NCBI RefSeq assembly: GCF_003634585.1
Contig: NZ_RBLG01000005.1
Span: 1 to 64,000, forward strand
Direction: 5' to 3'
Origin: Gillisia mitskevichiae
GTDB lineage: Bacteria > Bacteroidota > Bacteroidia > Flavobacteriales > Flavobacteriaceae
DNA: 64,000 nucleotides
Position 1 is the stretch's first letter. Each line of letters starts with the position of its first letter. The position numbers and the translations under genes are program-made. The notes under the pieces were generated by a model, which saw only the letters and a program-made list of their open reading frames with translations, made no database searches and had not been told where the DNA came from. This document shows positions 37,358 to 47,825 of this stretch, piece by piece.

Positions 37358-38227
37358 CTAATGGTAAGCTGAGAAGATTTTTGTAGCCTCATTGTAAGAA
37401 GATTCGAAGCTGGTCATTTTAATATTTGAATCTGCTTTTTTAGAATTGAAATAAGAAAGCATCTTTTCTGTAGGCATATTACCTGTAAGTTCATCTTTCG
37501 CCATAGGACAACCTCCAAAACCTTGGATTGCACCATCAAACCTTCTACAGCCTGCTGTGTAGGCAGCATCAATTTTTTCATGCCACTTTGTTGGCGTAGT
37601 ATGTAAATGAGCTCCAAATTCGATATGTGGGTATTTTGGAATCAAGTTAGAAAATAGATGAGAAATTATCTCTGGAGTACTACTACCAATAGTATCTGAA
37701 AGAGATAAAATACTCACTCCCATCTCCGAAAATTTTTCTGTCCATTCGCCCACTATATCCACATTCCATGGATCGCCATAAGGATTTCCGAATCCCATAG
37801 ATAGATACGCAACAACTTCTTTATTTGAAGCATTTGCGATCTCAAGTATTTCCTTTAGAGTTTCCACCGATTCAGCGATCGTCTTATGGGTATTCCGCAT
37901 CTGAAAATTCTCAGAAATCGAAAAAGGATATCCTAAATATTTAATCTCGGGATGTTGAGCTGCATCTTGGGCACCACGCACATTTGCAATTATAGCAAGC
38001 AATTTACTTTGGGTGGTAGAAAGATCTAATTTAGATAATACTTCGGCAGTGTCCTGCATTTGGGGAATCACCTTTGGTGAAACAAAACTTCCAAAATCTA
38101 TGGTGTCAAATCCGCATCTAAGCAATGACTGGATATATTGAACTTTCTCATTTGTTGGTATAAAAGATTTAATGCCTTGCATTGCATCTCTTGGACATTC
38201 GATAAGTTTAATTTTATCCATGCCCAA
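37358..38227 (-). CDS. Hydroxymethylglutaryl-CoA lyase
   Basis: Cleaves HMG-CoA to acetoacetate and acetyl-CoA in leucine breakdown. 289 aa; a TIM barrel with KLIECPRDAMQGIKSFIPTNEKVQYIQ at the start, LSDTIGSSTPE, and GAIQGFGGCPMAKDELTGNMPTE, which contains the catalytic Cys signature of HMG-CoA lyases. The N-terminal Arg of ECPRD fits too. ATG at 38227 or 38221. Lies in a leftward run pyrD-lysE-HMG lyase with gaps of 11 and 98 bases. Confidence 0.88.
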   Translation of the reverse strand: MGMDKIKLIECPRDAMQGIKSFIPTNEKVQYIQSLLRCGFDTIDFGSFVSPKVIPQMQDTAEVLSKLDLSTTQSKLLAIIANVRGAQDAAQHPEIKYLGYPFSISENFQMRNTHKTIAESVETLKEILEIANASNKEVVAYLSMGFGNPYGDPWNVDIVGEWTEKFSEMGVSILSLSDTIGSSTPEIISHLFSNLIPKYPHIEFGAHLHTTPTKWHEKIDAAYTAGCRRFDGAIQGFGGCPMAKDELTGNMPTEKMLSYFNSKKADSNIKMTSFESSYNEATKIFSAYH

Positions 38228-38325
38228 AGATACTATTTTAGCATTTATATAAAAATAATCAAGAAATATGTGAAGAATGTAAAACTGGAATGATTTAAAG
38301 ACTGAAGATTAAGATATTGCAATTA

Positions 38326-38934
38326 TTACAATAGAATTAAAATCCCGATTCCAATAAAAACTACCACCTGTATCCATTTCAAAAAATCACCCGATCTTCT
38401 ATGTTGCATTAAATATTCAGAAATTTTACCGGCAAGAAGTGCAACCGCTCCAAAGATCAACAAGGCCTGAATCATAAATAGAAATCCCAGCAAATAAAAT
38501 TGTAAAATAGTATTCCCTTCCGGTTCCCATAGAAATCCAGGAAAAAAGGCGAGAAAGAAAATAGTCACCTTGGGATTTAAAACATTCATGATAAAACCTT
38601 GACGAAATAAACTTCCAGAGCTTTTTTCAGGAACTCCTTTAATCGCTATAGTACTATCACTTTTAAATACTTTATAGGCTAAATAGAATAAATACAATGC
38701 GCCAAACACCTTAATTAGGGTAAACAATACTGGGGAAGCTTTTATAACTGCAGAAACCCCAAATGCCACAAGGCTGGTATGTATAAGAATTCCCGAAACC
38801 AATCCAAGTGTAGTTACAATACCTGCCTTTTTCCCATTAGATATACTCTGTACTAATACATAAATATTATCTGGTCCAGGAGACAGCGTTAATAATATTG
38901 ATGCAGTTAAAAATGGAATAAGTTGTAGTAGCAC
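38326..38934 (-). CDS. LysE/RhtB-family amino acid exporter
   Basis: A 202-aa membrane protein with about six hydrophobic segments and the family pattern LSPGPDNIYVLVQSISNGKKAGIVTTLGLVSGIL (about 17-50), then NPKVTIFFLAFFPGF. Such proteins export lysine, threonine or homoserine lactone; the substrate is not known here. Starts 11 bases after pyrD. Confidence 0.9.
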   Translation of the reverse strand: MLLQLIPFLTASILLTLSPGPDNIYVLVQSISNGKKAGIVTTLGLVSGILIHTSLVAFGVSAVIKASPVLFTLIKVFGALYLFYLAYKVFKSDSTIAIKGVPEKSSGSLFRQGFIMNVLNPKVTIFFLAFFPGFLWEPEGNTILQFYLLGFLFMIQALLIFGAVALLAGKISEYLMQHRRSGDFLKWIQVVVFIGIGILILL

Positions 38935-38945
38935 AAAGAATGGGT

Positions 38946-39977
38946 TTACTGTGTTTTGTTAGTAGCAGATAAGATTGCCTTATTAATTTCTTTTATTAAT
39001 CCCGGCCCTTCATAAATAAAACCTGTATAAAGCTGAATTAAACTGGCACCAGCTTCTAATTTTTCCAGAGCATCTTCAGCAGAATGAATTCCTCCAACAC
39101 CGATTATCGGGAATGCTTTATTACTTTTTTCTGAAAGAAAACGAATCACCTCTGTAGATCTATTTTTTAATGGTTTACCGCTTAATCCTCCAATTTCAAC
39201 CTTATTCTCAGATTGAAGATTTTCTCTTGAAATGGTAGTGTTAGTTGCAATTACGCCCGCAATTCCAGTTTCAGCAACAATTTCTATAATATCCATAAGC
39301 TGCTCGTCTGAAAGATCTGGCGCAATCTTTAAAAGAATTGGTTTAGGATTTGTCTTTAATAAATTTAATTGCTGCAATGTGTTTAATAATGCAGTTAAGG
39401 GCTCCTTATCCTGAAGTGCTCTTAGATTTGGAGTGTTTGGTGAACTCACGTTTACAACGAAGTAATCTACATAATCAAAGAGAGCATCAAAACATATTTT
39501 ATAATCTGAAACCGCTTCCTCATTTGGAGTGATCTTGTTTTTACCAATATTACCTCCAATTAGAACTTTCTTATTGGATTTTAGTCTTTTTACTGCTGCC
39601 TCTACCCCTTCATTATTAAACCCCATTCTATTAATAATAGCAGAATCTTCCTTGAGCCTGAATAATCTTTTTTTATCATTCCCTGGTTGTCCCTTTGGAG
39701 TAACAGTTCCTATCTCTATAAATCCAAAACCTAGTTGATCTAATTCCTTGTACAAATCTGCATTTTTATCGAAGCCAGCAGCCAATCCAACAGGATTTTT
39801 AAAGGTCAAACCAAATACTTTTCTTTCCAAGCGTGGATCATTTATTTGAAATTTGTTTTTTAACAAACTTGCAACTCCTGGTAATTTAAAAAGAAACTTC
39901 ATCGCATCAAAAGTAAAATAATGCACCTTTTCTGGATCAAAATTAAATAAAAGCGGTCTTATCAGGGATTTATACAT
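38946..39977 (-). CDS. pyrD: Dihydroorotate dehydrogenase (quinone), class 2
   Basis: Oxidises dihydroorotate to orotate, passing electrons to quinone at the membrane. 343 aa with the N-terminal helical quinone tunnel (about 1-40), [27 protein letters not shown] with the catalytic Ser of class 2 enzymes, and C-terminal [29 protein letters not shown]. First gene of a run with lysE. Confidence 0.96.
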   Translation of the reverse strand: MYKSLIRPLLFNFDPEKVHYFTFDAMKFLFKLPGVASLLKNKFQINDPRLERKVFGLTFKNPVGLAAGFDKNADLYKELDQLGFGFIEIGTVTPKGQPGNDKKRLFRLKEDSAIINRMGFNNEGVEAAVKRLKSNKKVLIGGNIGKNKITPNEEAVSDYKICFDALFDYVDYFVVNVSSPNTPNLRALQDKEPLTALLNTLQQLNLLKTNPKPILLKIAPDLSDEQLMDIIEIVAETGIAGVIATNTTISRENLQSENKVEIGGLSGKPLKNRSTEVIRFLSEKSNKAFPIIGVGGIHSAEDALEKLEAGASLIQLYTGFIYEGPGLIKEINKAILSATNKTQ

Positions 39978-40073
39978 ATTTGGGAGATTTTTACAAAAAT
40001 AGTTTATTTTAGAAAACAGCGAAGCCTTTGCATAAATGAGTATTAAAGTTTTATGGCCTTAAAGAAAATATAA

Positions 40074-40106
40074 AACAAAAATAAAAGCAGCCCGAAGACT
40101 GCTTAT
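40074..40106 (-). terminator. Terminator after the TonB receptor gene
   Basis: Minus-strand AGCAG/CTGCT stem around TCTTCGGG, followed by T-rich TTTATTTTTGTTT. Confidence 0.7.
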
Positions 40107-40129
40107 ATTTTGATTAGTGAATTATAAGT

Positions 40130-43042
40130 TTATTTCAAAGTAAATGCAACTCTTGCAAATAAAAATCTACCGCCAATCCCAAATTGCTGGGCTCTTCTAG
40201 ACCAATCGAATCTTCCATCACTTCTATTGTTAAACTCACCTTTTGCTCTATCTGGATACACATCTAACAAATTATTTGCTCCCACAGTAAGAGTAAGAGA
40301 TTCTGATGCTACATAGCCTAGAGATAGATCTGTTACTATCTTAGAACTAAACACTTGTTGGTTTGCAACTGTTGTAGTAGCTTCAGTTACCTCTCCAAAA
40401 AACACATTTCTTAAGAACACGTTGAATTTTCCAGCTGTTAAGCTATTAGTAAGATTTACCTTTGTTCTAGGCACGGCTTCTTCAAGATATATTCTACTAT
40501 CCTCTGGGAAATAAGTTCCTACCAATCCTGCTCTTTCAATTTGTGGAGAAGAATTGATTGACCCAACCTGTTTTGTTTTAGATAAGGTTGCAGCAAGATC
40601 AGATTTTAGTCTGAATCCGTTGTTAAATATCGCGTTATGCGTAAGTACAAAATCTACCCCTTTAGATTCTGTATCGATCGCATTTGCAAAAAAGGAAGCT
40701 GCTGTAGCATTAGCTTGTGCTAATAAATTATCCAATTCTGTTCCAGTTCCCGGGCCTTCAAACTGCCCTGTATAAACTACTCTATCATCTATAGCTACAA
40801 AATATCCATCTACAGTTAGAGAGAGATTTGCATCAGGAATTTGTGCTGTAAATCCAACGCTCAAACTTTTAGATGTTTCCTCTTTTAATTGAGGGATCCC
40901 TAATAATTTTGCTGCCCGACTATCGTTTGCAAAGGTTCCTACTTCTTGCGGATTCCCATCATTATCAAATATAGTTGATGTCGAATTAAAATTTAATTGA
41001 TGTAAAGAAGGAGCTCTAAAACCAGTATTTGCGGCTCCTCTAATATTAATGTTCTCTGTTAACTTATATCTTGACGACAATTTAAAATTAATTGTAGATC
41101 CAAAATCTGAATAGTCCTCGAATCTAGTCGCAAAGGTCAGTAAAAATTGTTCTGTAATATCTGCTTCAATATCGAAGTATCCTGCAATACTACTTCTTTC
41201 TCTAGATAATTCATTTTTAGGACTAAAACCAGGAAAAACCTGAGATCCTCCAGGTCTTCCGCTACCAAAGAAATCTGTTGCCGGAGATTGAGTGGCTGTA
41301 GTAATTGGTGTTCCATTTTGCGTGTATTGCTCGTATGAGGCTCTTTCTCCTGCAACTATCTCATAATTCTCTAATCTATATTCAGCTCCAAAAGCAACGT
41401 TTAATCCAGCGAACATATCTTCATAGAAATTGGAAATATCCAGATTCGTGGTATTTTGAGCAAAAGAGAATCCTCCTGCATCAAAAGTAGTTGGACTTGC
41501 TTGTTGTAAAGAAGCGTTCGAAGTGTTAGAGATTAAATACAAAAACTCATTTTTTCCCCAAGCATTACTAAAATCTACATCCCACTCACCGATCTTTCCT
41601 TTAATACCTGTGGCTATAGATTTATCATTAATTTTAGAATTTATCTCAGGTAAAAATCCATCTATATAAATGGGAGTATAAGTTCTATTTTGATTTGGTA
41701 ATCTATAAAAACCCGCAGAATTACCTCTTCGAGAACTTATCCCTGCAAAAGAATATATCTCTGTTCCATTATCATCCAATGGCAAAGAAAAATTCGCAAA
41801 GAATCTTCCTCCTCTTAAAGCAGACTGACCAACTCTCATATTGTAATCACTACGTTCCTGATTTCTCGCAGCCAATTCTTGATCTGTCACATTATTTGAC
41901 AAAGGATTGTAAAAAATGACATTTCCTTCAGTATCTGTCTGAGTAGAAGTATGCAATTCTTCCGAAGAAAAACCACTTATTAGGTCTTTATCTTCTTGTG
42001 TTAAAAAAGGCAAACTTTGAGACAAGCTCCTTACATCATCATCTGCAATATTGGTGATATCTATATTTTGTGCTAAAGCCAATCTTTCAATTGAGTTATA
42101 AGCATTAAAAATAGAGCCTTCCCACTCTTTCATTCTGCTATAATCTTCACGATAATCAAAATCTCCAGAGAAATTAATAAATCCTCCATTATCTCCTAAT
42201 CCAATTCCGTAGCTAGCGGCAACATTTATTGTTTCTCCATCTACTCCACCGGTTTGATCGTTTGCATTTTCTGCGAAATTTGCTCCAGTAGTAACAGCAA
42301 GATTTAGTTCATTTATATTTTTATTCAAAACAATATTAATAACCCCTGCAATTGCATCAGAACCATATTGTGCAGCTGCCCCGTCTCGTAGAACTTCAAT
42401 TCTTTGTATAGCTGCAGCAGGGATCGCGTTTAGATCGGTTCCCACACTTCCTCTACCAAATGTTCCATTCACATTAATTAAGGAAGAGTTATGTCTTCGT
42501 TTACCATTTATCAACACCAATACTTGATCTGGCCCTAAACCTCTAAGAGAGGCAGGATCTATATGATCTGTTCCATCGGAAATTGTTTGGGTATTAGAAG
42601 TAAATGAAGGAGCAACATAATTTAACATCTGGTTTAAGTTAACCTGCGGCACCGCAGTGGCTAATTCTTTTATATTTAATACATCTATAGGAACGGTAGA
42701 TTCTACCACGGTTCTGCTAGGATTACGAGACCCTACGAGCATCACTTCACTAAGTGCTAATCCAGAAACCATAGTTACATTTAGGCTTGCACTCTGAACT
42801 ACAACTTTTTTGGTATCAAAACCTACAAATGAAAAAACCAAGGTTTCACCCATGGTTGCATCAATATTAAATTTCCCGTCAAAATCTGTTATAGTTCCTT
42901 TATTAGTGCCTTCTATAGCAACCGAAACCCCACCCAGTGGCTGTTCTTGATCATCTACAACAGTACCCGTAATTTCCTGCGTTTGAGCTTGTGTTACCCA
43001 TCCAACAAAAAACAAACAAAACATTACATAAAAATTCTTCAT
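40130..43042 (-). CDS. TonB-dependent receptor
   Basis: A 970-aa outer-membrane receptor. Signal peptide (about 1-19), a carboxypeptidase regulatory-like domain (ITGTVVDDQEQPLGGVSVAIEGTNKGTITDFDGKF, about 23-98), a plug domain (about 110-230; LRGLGPDQVLVLINGKRR and IPAAAIQRIEVLRDGAAAQYGSDAIAGVINIVL), then the 22-strand barrel ending GIGGRFLFARVAFTLK. It has no SusD partner next to it, so it is unlike polysaccharide loci; a siderophore, peptide or vitamin substrate is possible. Alone in its transcription unit and divergent from pepT. Confidence 0.95.
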   Translation of the reverse strand: MKNFYVMFCLFFVGWVTQAQTQEITGTVVDDQEQPLGGVSVAIEGTNKGTITDFDGKFNIDATMGETLVFSFVGFDTKKVVVQSASLNVTMVSGLALSEVMLVGSRNPSRTVVESTVPIDVLNIKELATAVPQVNLNQMLNYVAPSFTSNTQTISDGTDHIDPASLRGLGPDQVLVLINGKRRHNSSLINVNGTFGRGSVGTDLNAIPAAAIQRIEVLRDGAAAQYGSDAIAGVINIVLNKNINELNLAVTTGANFAENANDQTGGVDGETINVAASYGIGLGDNGGFINFSGDFDYREDYSRMKEWEGSIFNAYNSIERLALAQNIDITNIADDDVRSLSQSLPFLTQEDKDLISGFSSEELHTSTQTDTEGNVIFYNPLSNNVTDQELAARNQERSDYNMRVGQSALRGGRFFANFSLPLDDNGTEIYSFAGISSRRGNSAGFYRLPNQNRTYTPIYIDGFLPEINSKINDKSIATGIKGKIGEWDVDFSNAWGKNEFLYLISNTSNASLQQASPTTFDAGGFSFAQNTTNLDISNFYEDMFAGLNVAFGAEYRLENYEIVAGERASYEQYTQNGTPITTATQSPATDFFGSGRPGGSQVFPGFSPKNELSRERSSIAGYFDIEADITEQFLLTFATRFEDYSDFGSTINFKLSSRYKLTENINIRGAANTGFRAPSLHQLNFNSTSTIFDNDGNPQEVGTFANDSRAAKLLGIPQLKEETSKSLSVGFTAQIPDANLSLTVDGYFVAIDDRVVYTGQFEGPGTGTELDNLLAQANATAASFFANAIDTESKGVDFVLTHNAIFNNGFRLKSDLAATLSKTKQVGSINSSPQIERAGLVGTYFPEDSRIYLEEAVPRTKVNLTNSLTAGKFNVFLRNVFFGEVTEATTTVANQQVFSSKIVTDLSLGYVASESLTLTVGANNLLDVYPDRAKGEFNNRSDGRFDWSRRAQQFGIGGRFLFARVAFTLK

Positions 43043-43171
43043 AAGTTTATATTTTTGGTTTATCTAAAGATAGGAAAAAAAAGGCGTTATTAACTTAACT
43101 CAGTGAGCATCAACACTTAACTTATCTATAATATATTAACGTTCGCAACAATTAATAATTAAAAAGCATTT

Positions 43172-44413
43172 ATGATATCAAAAAATAATATCATCAATAG
43201 GTTTATAGGGTATGTTACAATAGACACTCAAAGTGATCCAGATAGCAATAAAACGCCTAGTACAGAAAAACAATGGGACCTCGCCAATAAACTTGCAGTA
43301 GAGCTCAAAAAGATAGGAATGACGGAAGTTGAAATTGATGAAAATGCCTATATCATGGCAACTCTCCCTTCTAATGTTGCACATGATGTTCCTGTAATTG
43401 GTTTTGTATCCCATTTTGACACTTCTCCAGATTTCACAGGAACAAATGTTAAACCTCAAATTATAGAAGATTATGATGGAAAGGATATTTTATTAAATAA
43501 AGAGCAGGATATTATTTTATCACCAGATTACTTTGAAGATCTTTTGCAGTATAAAGGTCAAACTTTAATCACTACAGATGGTACCACTCTATTGGGCGCC
43601 GATGATAAAGCAGGGATTACTGAAATAGTGACCGCTATGGAATATTTAATAAATAATCCTCAAATTCCTCATGGAAAGATTAGAGTTGGATTTACCCCAG
43701 ACGAAGAAATTGGTAGGGGTGCACATAAATTTGATGTAAAGAAATTTGGGGCAGCTTGGGCCTACACCATGGATGGTAGCCAAATTGGCGAATTGGAATA
43801 CGAGAATTTTAATGCGGCGGGAGTTGTTGTGAAAATTAAAGGGAAGATCGTACATCCTGGATATGCTAAAGACAAGTTGATAAACAGTATGTATATAGCA
43901 CAAGATTTCATTAACTCGTTACCCAGATTAGAAACTCCAGAGCATACGGAAGACAGACAAGGATTTTTCCATTTAACGGATATTAAGGGAGATGTAGAAG
44001 AAACAACATTGAAATATATTATTAGGGATCACGATAAAGGTCATTTCGAGGCTAGGAAAGAGATGATAAATAACTTAGCGCAGGAAATTAATTCTCAGCA
44101 TGAGCGAGAAGTAATAAATATTGAGATAAAAGATCAATATTTCAATATGCGCGAAAAGATAGAGCCTGTAATGCATATAGTAGATATTGCTGAAGAAGCA
44201 ATGAAACAACTTAATATCACTCCGCATATAAAACCAATTAGAGGTGGAACAGATGGGTCTCAACTAAGTTTTATGGGCTTACCATGTCCAAACATTTTCG
44301 CTGGAGGACATAATTTTCATGGTAGATTTGAATATGTTCCTGTAGAAAGTATGCAAAGGGCTACTGAAGTAATTATTAAAATTGCAGAATTGACTTCAGA
44401 AAAACATAAATAG
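43172..44413 (+). CDS. pepT: Peptidase T (tripeptidase)
   Basis: A 413-aa M20-family zinc aminopeptidase removing N-terminal residues of tripeptides in the cytoplasm. Zinc/active-site motifs: [48 protein letters not shown], and a late [33 protein letters not shown]. The dimerisation domain lies at about 210-320. Followed 6 bases later by a DUF1801-type gene. Confidence 0.95.
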   Translation: MISKNNIINRFIGYVTIDTQSDPDSNKTPSTEKQWDLANKLAVELKKIGMTEVEIDENAYIMATLPSNVAHDVPVIGFVSHFDTSPDFTGTNVKPQIIEDYDGKDILLNKEQDIILSPDYFEDLLQYKGQTLITTDGTTLLGADDKAGITEIVTAMEYLINNPQIPHGKIRVGFTPDEEIGRGAHKFDVKKFGAAWAYTMDGSQIGELEYENFNAAGVVVKIKGKIVHPGYAKDKLINSMYIAQDFINSLPRLETPEHTEDRQGFFHLTDIKGDVEETTLKYIIRDHDKGHFEARKEMINNLAQEINSQHEREVINIEIKDQYFNMREKIEPVMHIVDIAEEAMKQLNITPHIKPIRGGTDGSQLSFMGLPCPNIFAGGHNFHGRFEYVPVESMQRATEVIIKIAELTSEKHK

Positions 44414-44419
44414 CTTAAT

Positions 44420-45013
44420 ATGGCTAAAGTTGAAAATGTCGATCAATACATTAACAAGCATTTTAAATGGAAAGATAATTTGTTGCTTTTAAGAGAAATG
44501 TTGCTTTCTTATAACTTATCTGAAACCATAAAATGGGGTTCTCCAGTTTATATGAAAGATGGTAAAAATTTAATTGGGATAGCAGCTTTTAAAAATCATT
44601 ATGGTTTATGGTTTTTTCAAGGAGCATTACTTCAAAAGAACACCAAATTATTGGTAAATGCTCAGGAAGGAAAAACACAAGCCATGAGACAAATTAAACT
44701 AGTAGAGACTTCTGTATTGGATTTGAATGTTTTAAGCAAATATATTGAAGAAACCATTGCACTTCATGACCAAGGAGAAACCGTGAAGTTAGTCAGTCCT
44801 AAAAAAGTTGAAATCCCAGTACAATTAAAATTAGAGTTAGATACCAATTCAGATTTAAATAAAGCTTTCAGTATACTAAGCCCTGGAAAACAGAAGGAAT
44901 ATTCATTATATATTGTTGAAGCTAAACGGGAAGCAACAAAACAAAGTAGAATTAAAAAAATAATTCCAATGATCATAGAAGGAATTGGTTTAAATGATAA
45001 ATACAAAAATTGA
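44420..45013 (+). CDS. YdeI/DUF1801-type protein
   Basis: A 197-aa cytoplasmic protein. Residues about 15-110 (SETIKWGSPVYMKDGKNLIGIAAFKNHYGLWFFQGALL) match the DUF1801/YdhG fold; the C-terminal part (ELDTNSDLNKAFSILSPGKQKEYSLYIVEAKREATKQSRIKKIIPMI) is the bacteriocin-protection YdeI/OmdA motif. Function poorly known. Co-transcribed with pepT. Confidence 0.85.
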   Translation: MAKVENVDQYINKHFKWKDNLLLLREMLLSYNLSETIKWGSPVYMKDGKNLIGIAAFKNHYGLWFFQGALLQKNTKLLVNAQEGKTQAMRQIKLVETSVLDLNVLSKYIEETIALHDQGETVKLVSPKKVEIPVQLKLELDTNSDLNKAFSILSPGKQKEYSLYIVEAKREATKQSRIKKIIPMIIEGIGLNDKYKN

Positions 45014-45034
45014 ACTAGTAAAAAACAATAAAAC

Positions 45035-45067
45035 AAAAAAGGAGCAAATAAAATTTGCTCCTTTTTT
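45035..45067. terminator. Bidirectional terminator
   Basis: GGAGCAAAT/ATTTGCTCC hairpin with A and T tails, between the convergent YdeI-type and barrel genes. Confidence 0.9.
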
Positions 45068-45087
45068 GTTTTGAAATGTTATTTTAG

Positions 45088-45807
45088 TTAGAAATAGCAG
45101 CTTCCACCTTTTCTACGCTTAGTTTTATTTTCTGAATCCCATATTTTAAATGTAAGACTTACTATAAGTTGATCTAAACGAAGATCGTCTAAAGTGGCTC
45201 TATTTACAGTGGGAGCAGTAAACAGAGCATCATCAGATTGAAAATCCACTTCATAAGGCTCAGCAGAGGATAAAGAGTAATCATAACGAACATCTACTCC
45301 AATAAATCCAAATTGTGCTTTCACCCCAAATTGAGCGGAAAAAGGCGTGTTTTGAATCGTGACTTCAGCGGGATTATCCGTAGGTTCTATTCTTTCTATA
45401 GTTGCTGAAATTATATTTTTATAAGCTACGCCTCCATAAACATCCAAAGGGCCATAAATATTATACCCAACTAAAAGGGGAACACTAAATTCCTCGACTT
45501 CAAATAAAGTTGGCCCTTGTGGAAAATCAAATCTGGATTCTAATTTAGAGTATACCACTTCTGGTCGAACAAAAAACTTTCCAAAATTTACTTGCACCCA
45601 TCCACCACCATGAAAACCAATTTCACCCTCAGCTTCAAAAGTATCGCTTGTATATTGTAATGGAAGGCCTGAATTTATACCTGTAATTTGGCCACCGAAT
45701 GTTTTATTAATCCCGCCTTTCAATCCCACTTGAAATTGTTGAGCATTCATTTGAGAAAAAGTAAAGCTAGTTAAGCTTATTAGGAGGGCAAAAACTAATT
45801 TATTCAT
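45088..45807 (-). CDS. Outer-membrane beta-barrel protein
   Basis: A 239-aa exported protein with signal peptide MNKLVFALLISLTSFTFSQMNAQ and strands typical of PorT-like barrels (FQVGLKGGINKTFGG, FFVRPEVVYSKLESRF, VPLLVGYNIYGPLDVYGGVAYKN, FGVKAQFGFIGVDVRYDYSL). Similar layout to the barrel gene at 13967. The last ten residues (KRRKGGSCYF) extend past the final strand LIVSLTFKIW, which is unusual for a barrel but may be natural. Confidence 0.78.
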   Translation of the reverse strand: MNKLVFALLISLTSFTFSQMNAQQFQVGLKGGINKTFGGQITGINSGLPLQYTSDTFEAEGEIGFHGGGWVQVNFGKFFVRPEVVYSKLESRFDFPQGPTLFEVEEFSVPLLVGYNIYGPLDVYGGVAYKNIISATIERIEPTDNPAEVTIQNTPFSAQFGVKAQFGFIGVDVRYDYSLSSAEPYEVDFQSDDALFTAPTVNRATLDDLRLDQLIVSLTFKIWDSENKTKRRKGGSCYF

Positions 45808-45942
45808 AGGAAAGAGGTTAGTCTAATTGGTGGCTATTAATGGTAAATATATTGTTTTAATAGAAATTTCAAAGTTGTTTCTTTTGATAAACGCCTCAAA
45901 AATAAAAAAATTATACAATTCTTGATGTTATATAAAAATAAA

Positions 45943-45991
45943 AGGTTGTTCCAAATATCGAAAACTCATTATTCAATACCTGGGACAACCT
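45943..45991 (-). terminator. Terminator after the protease gene
   Basis: Minus-strand AGGTTGTCCC pairs with GGAACAACCT over a long loop and is followed by TTTATTTTT. Confidence 0.6.
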
Positions 45992-46012
45992 ATCTATACT
46001 AAGAAATTTAAT

Positions 46013-47260
46013 CTAATGTACAATGATAGCATCTGCCTTTCCATCAGGATCATTTGAAACAGAACCATCTGTTCTAGATGCCCCTAACAGCAAAACTCCT
46101 GCTGCATGTGGAGAAGCCATAGAAGTCCCACTAATAGTATTGTAGCCACCACCTTTCCATGTAGATTTAACCGCTACACCAGGTGCTGCAAAATCTACAG
46201 GAGGATTTCCATAATTAGAAAAACTAGCCCATCTATCATTGCTATCCATAGCAGAAATGGTTACAATGTTTGGTCCATTTACTCTGGCCGGAGAACTATT
46301 ATTTGCATCATTACTTTCATTTCCTGCAGCTAAGGCAAATTTAATTCCATTTTGAGATGCTGCATAAATTGCATCATCTAAAGCTTGAGAAACAGGGCCT
46401 CCTAAACTTAAGTTTGCAACATCGCCATTAGATCCATTAGCTCCAACATAATCTACACCAGCTATAACTCCAGAATATGAACCACTTCCTCTACTATCTA
46501 AAACTTTTACAGGAATAATGGTAGCTCCAGGAGCTACACCTATTACACCAAATCCATTATTTAAAGCCGCTATCGTCCCAGCAACATGAGTACCATGACC
46601 ATTCCCATCATCTGCAGATTTACCATCTTTCCCGGAGGTAAATGCATTAAACGCTCTAGAAGAATCTACATTTAAATCTGGGTGATCCAAGTCTACACCG
46701 GAATCTACGACAAAAGCTACATTATTACCGGTATAACCAGCAACTCCATTAACTCTTAAAATTCCATAAGGAGTTTCTTGAGAACCTCCTCCTGTTCCAG
46801 GGTCAGGCTCACCACATGGGCCTCCATTTGGAGTTCCACATGGAGGTGCAAAACTCACTATTCTATCCTGCTCTATATATTTAACTCCTTTGTTATTCTT
46901 CAATAACTCTAACTGAGCTTTATCTAATTTAAGTGTTGCACCACTAAAAACATTACTATAAACATTAACGATTTCTGCGTTTATAGAAACCTCATTTAAA
47001 AATCTTTTAGTCTCTTGATTCATCGCAGCCTGCGCTTTTCCGTAATTTTTAGGATACTTTGTACTTACATCGGCGATAGCTCCTTCTTGAAATACTACAA
47101 TATACTGTCCATCTATATTCTGAGCATCGAAATTTGCATCAATTTCTGTAAAAGCTTCAGGATCTGTAGTGGTGTTTTGGTCCTGTGTACAGGAAAAGAA
47201 AAACGCAGAGGTTGCTAATACAGCAATACCAACTTTAAGTCTTGATTTTAACATATTCAT
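46013..47260 (-). CDS. Subtilisin-like serine protease lipoprotein
   Basis: A 415-aa S8 peptidase. Signal peptide with lipobox FFFSC (C24), an inhibitor I9 propeptide (about 50-135; QYIVVFQEGAI...), a Gly/Pro/Cys-rich linker, and a proteinase K-like catalytic domain with D186 (VVDSGVDLDHPD), H222 (NGHGTHVAGT), N314 (AAGNES) and S380 (SGTSMASPHAAG). It lacks a C-terminal type IX sorting domain, so it is likely tethered to the membrane by lipid. ATG at 47260 or 47254. Confidence 0.93.
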   Translation of the reverse strand: MNMLKSRLKVGIAVLATSAFFFSCTQDQNTTTDPEAFTEIDANFDAQNIDGQYIVVFQEGAIADVSTKYPKNYGKAQAAMNQETKRFLNEVSINAEIVNVYSNVFSGATLKLDKAQLELLKNNKGVKYIEQDRIVSFAPPCGTPNGGPCGEPDPGTGGGSQETPYGILRVNGVAGYTGNNVAFVVDSGVDLDHPDLNVDSSRAFNAFTSGKDGKSADDGNGHGTHVAGTIAALNNGFGVIGVAPGATIIPVKVLDSRGSGSYSGVIAGVDYVGANGSNGDVANLSLGGPVSQALDDAIYAASQNGIKFALAAGNESNDANNSSPARVNGPNIVTISAMDSNDRWASFSNYGNPPVDFAAPGVAVKSTWKGGGYNTISGTSMASPHAAGVLLLGASRTDGSVSNDPDGKADAIIVH

Positions 47261-47327
47261 TTTAATTTTGGTTAAAAATTAGTTAACAACATCTTCAAAT
47301 CTAATCTATTTAAACCTTAAACCAAAA

Positions 47328-47353
47328 AAAATCTGAGAGGTAGCTCTCAGATT
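47328..47353 (-). terminator. Terminator after the rhodanese pair
   Basis: Minus-strand AAATCTGAGAG/CTCTCAGATTT around CTAC, followed by eight T: a very strong intrinsic terminator. Confidence 0.9.
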
Positions 47354-47443
47354 TACTTGTACTTATGGTTCATTTACATGACTTTAATAGATATGATATA
47401 CGCTATACAATAATGTTAAAATTTATATTGAATGATATTAAAA

Positions 47444-47815
47444 CTAATCTCTAAGGTTCCATTTTTTTATACCATTATCAAGAATATAAATTTGCTGAAA
47501 ACCGATTTCTTTAAGAATTAATGCAGCTTCATTAGATCTATTATTAGTAGTGATATATATAGCAATTGGTGAATTTTTATCCAACTTTTTGAGATCTTCT
47601 CTTAGCTCCTCATTCCCTATAATATTGTCTGCGCTAATTAAATGTGACTTTTTAAAATCTTCTTTCGATTGAATCTCAACTTCCTCGACAGTATTATAAC
47701 GAATATGAGTATTTAACTCATCCGCAGTAACCACCTGAATTTCTTTCGCTTTAGACTGCACACAGCCTTGCATGAGAAAAGTGATTAATAACAACCTAAA
47801 AAAAACTTTCATCAT
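47444..47815 (-). CDS. Rhodanese-fold lipoprotein, catalytic Cys absent
   Basis: A 123-aa exported lipoprotein (lipobox FLMQGC, C18) with a rhodanese-like fold: VVTADELNTHI, VEIQSKEDFKKSHLISADNI, IAIYITTNNRSNEAALILKEIGFQQIYILDNGIKKW. The active-site loop, normally C-x4-R, reads TTNNRS and has no Cys, so it cannot carry sulfur and may be a binding protein. It follows the active rhodanese by 10 bases. Confidence 0.78.
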   Translation of the reverse strand: MMKVFFRLLLITFLMQGCVQSKAKEIQVVTADELNTHIRYNTVEEVEIQSKEDFKKSHLISADNIIGNEELREDLKKLDKNSPIAIYITTNNRSNEAALILKEIGFQQIYILDNGIKKWNLRD

Positions 47816-47825
47816 TTGCAGAAGA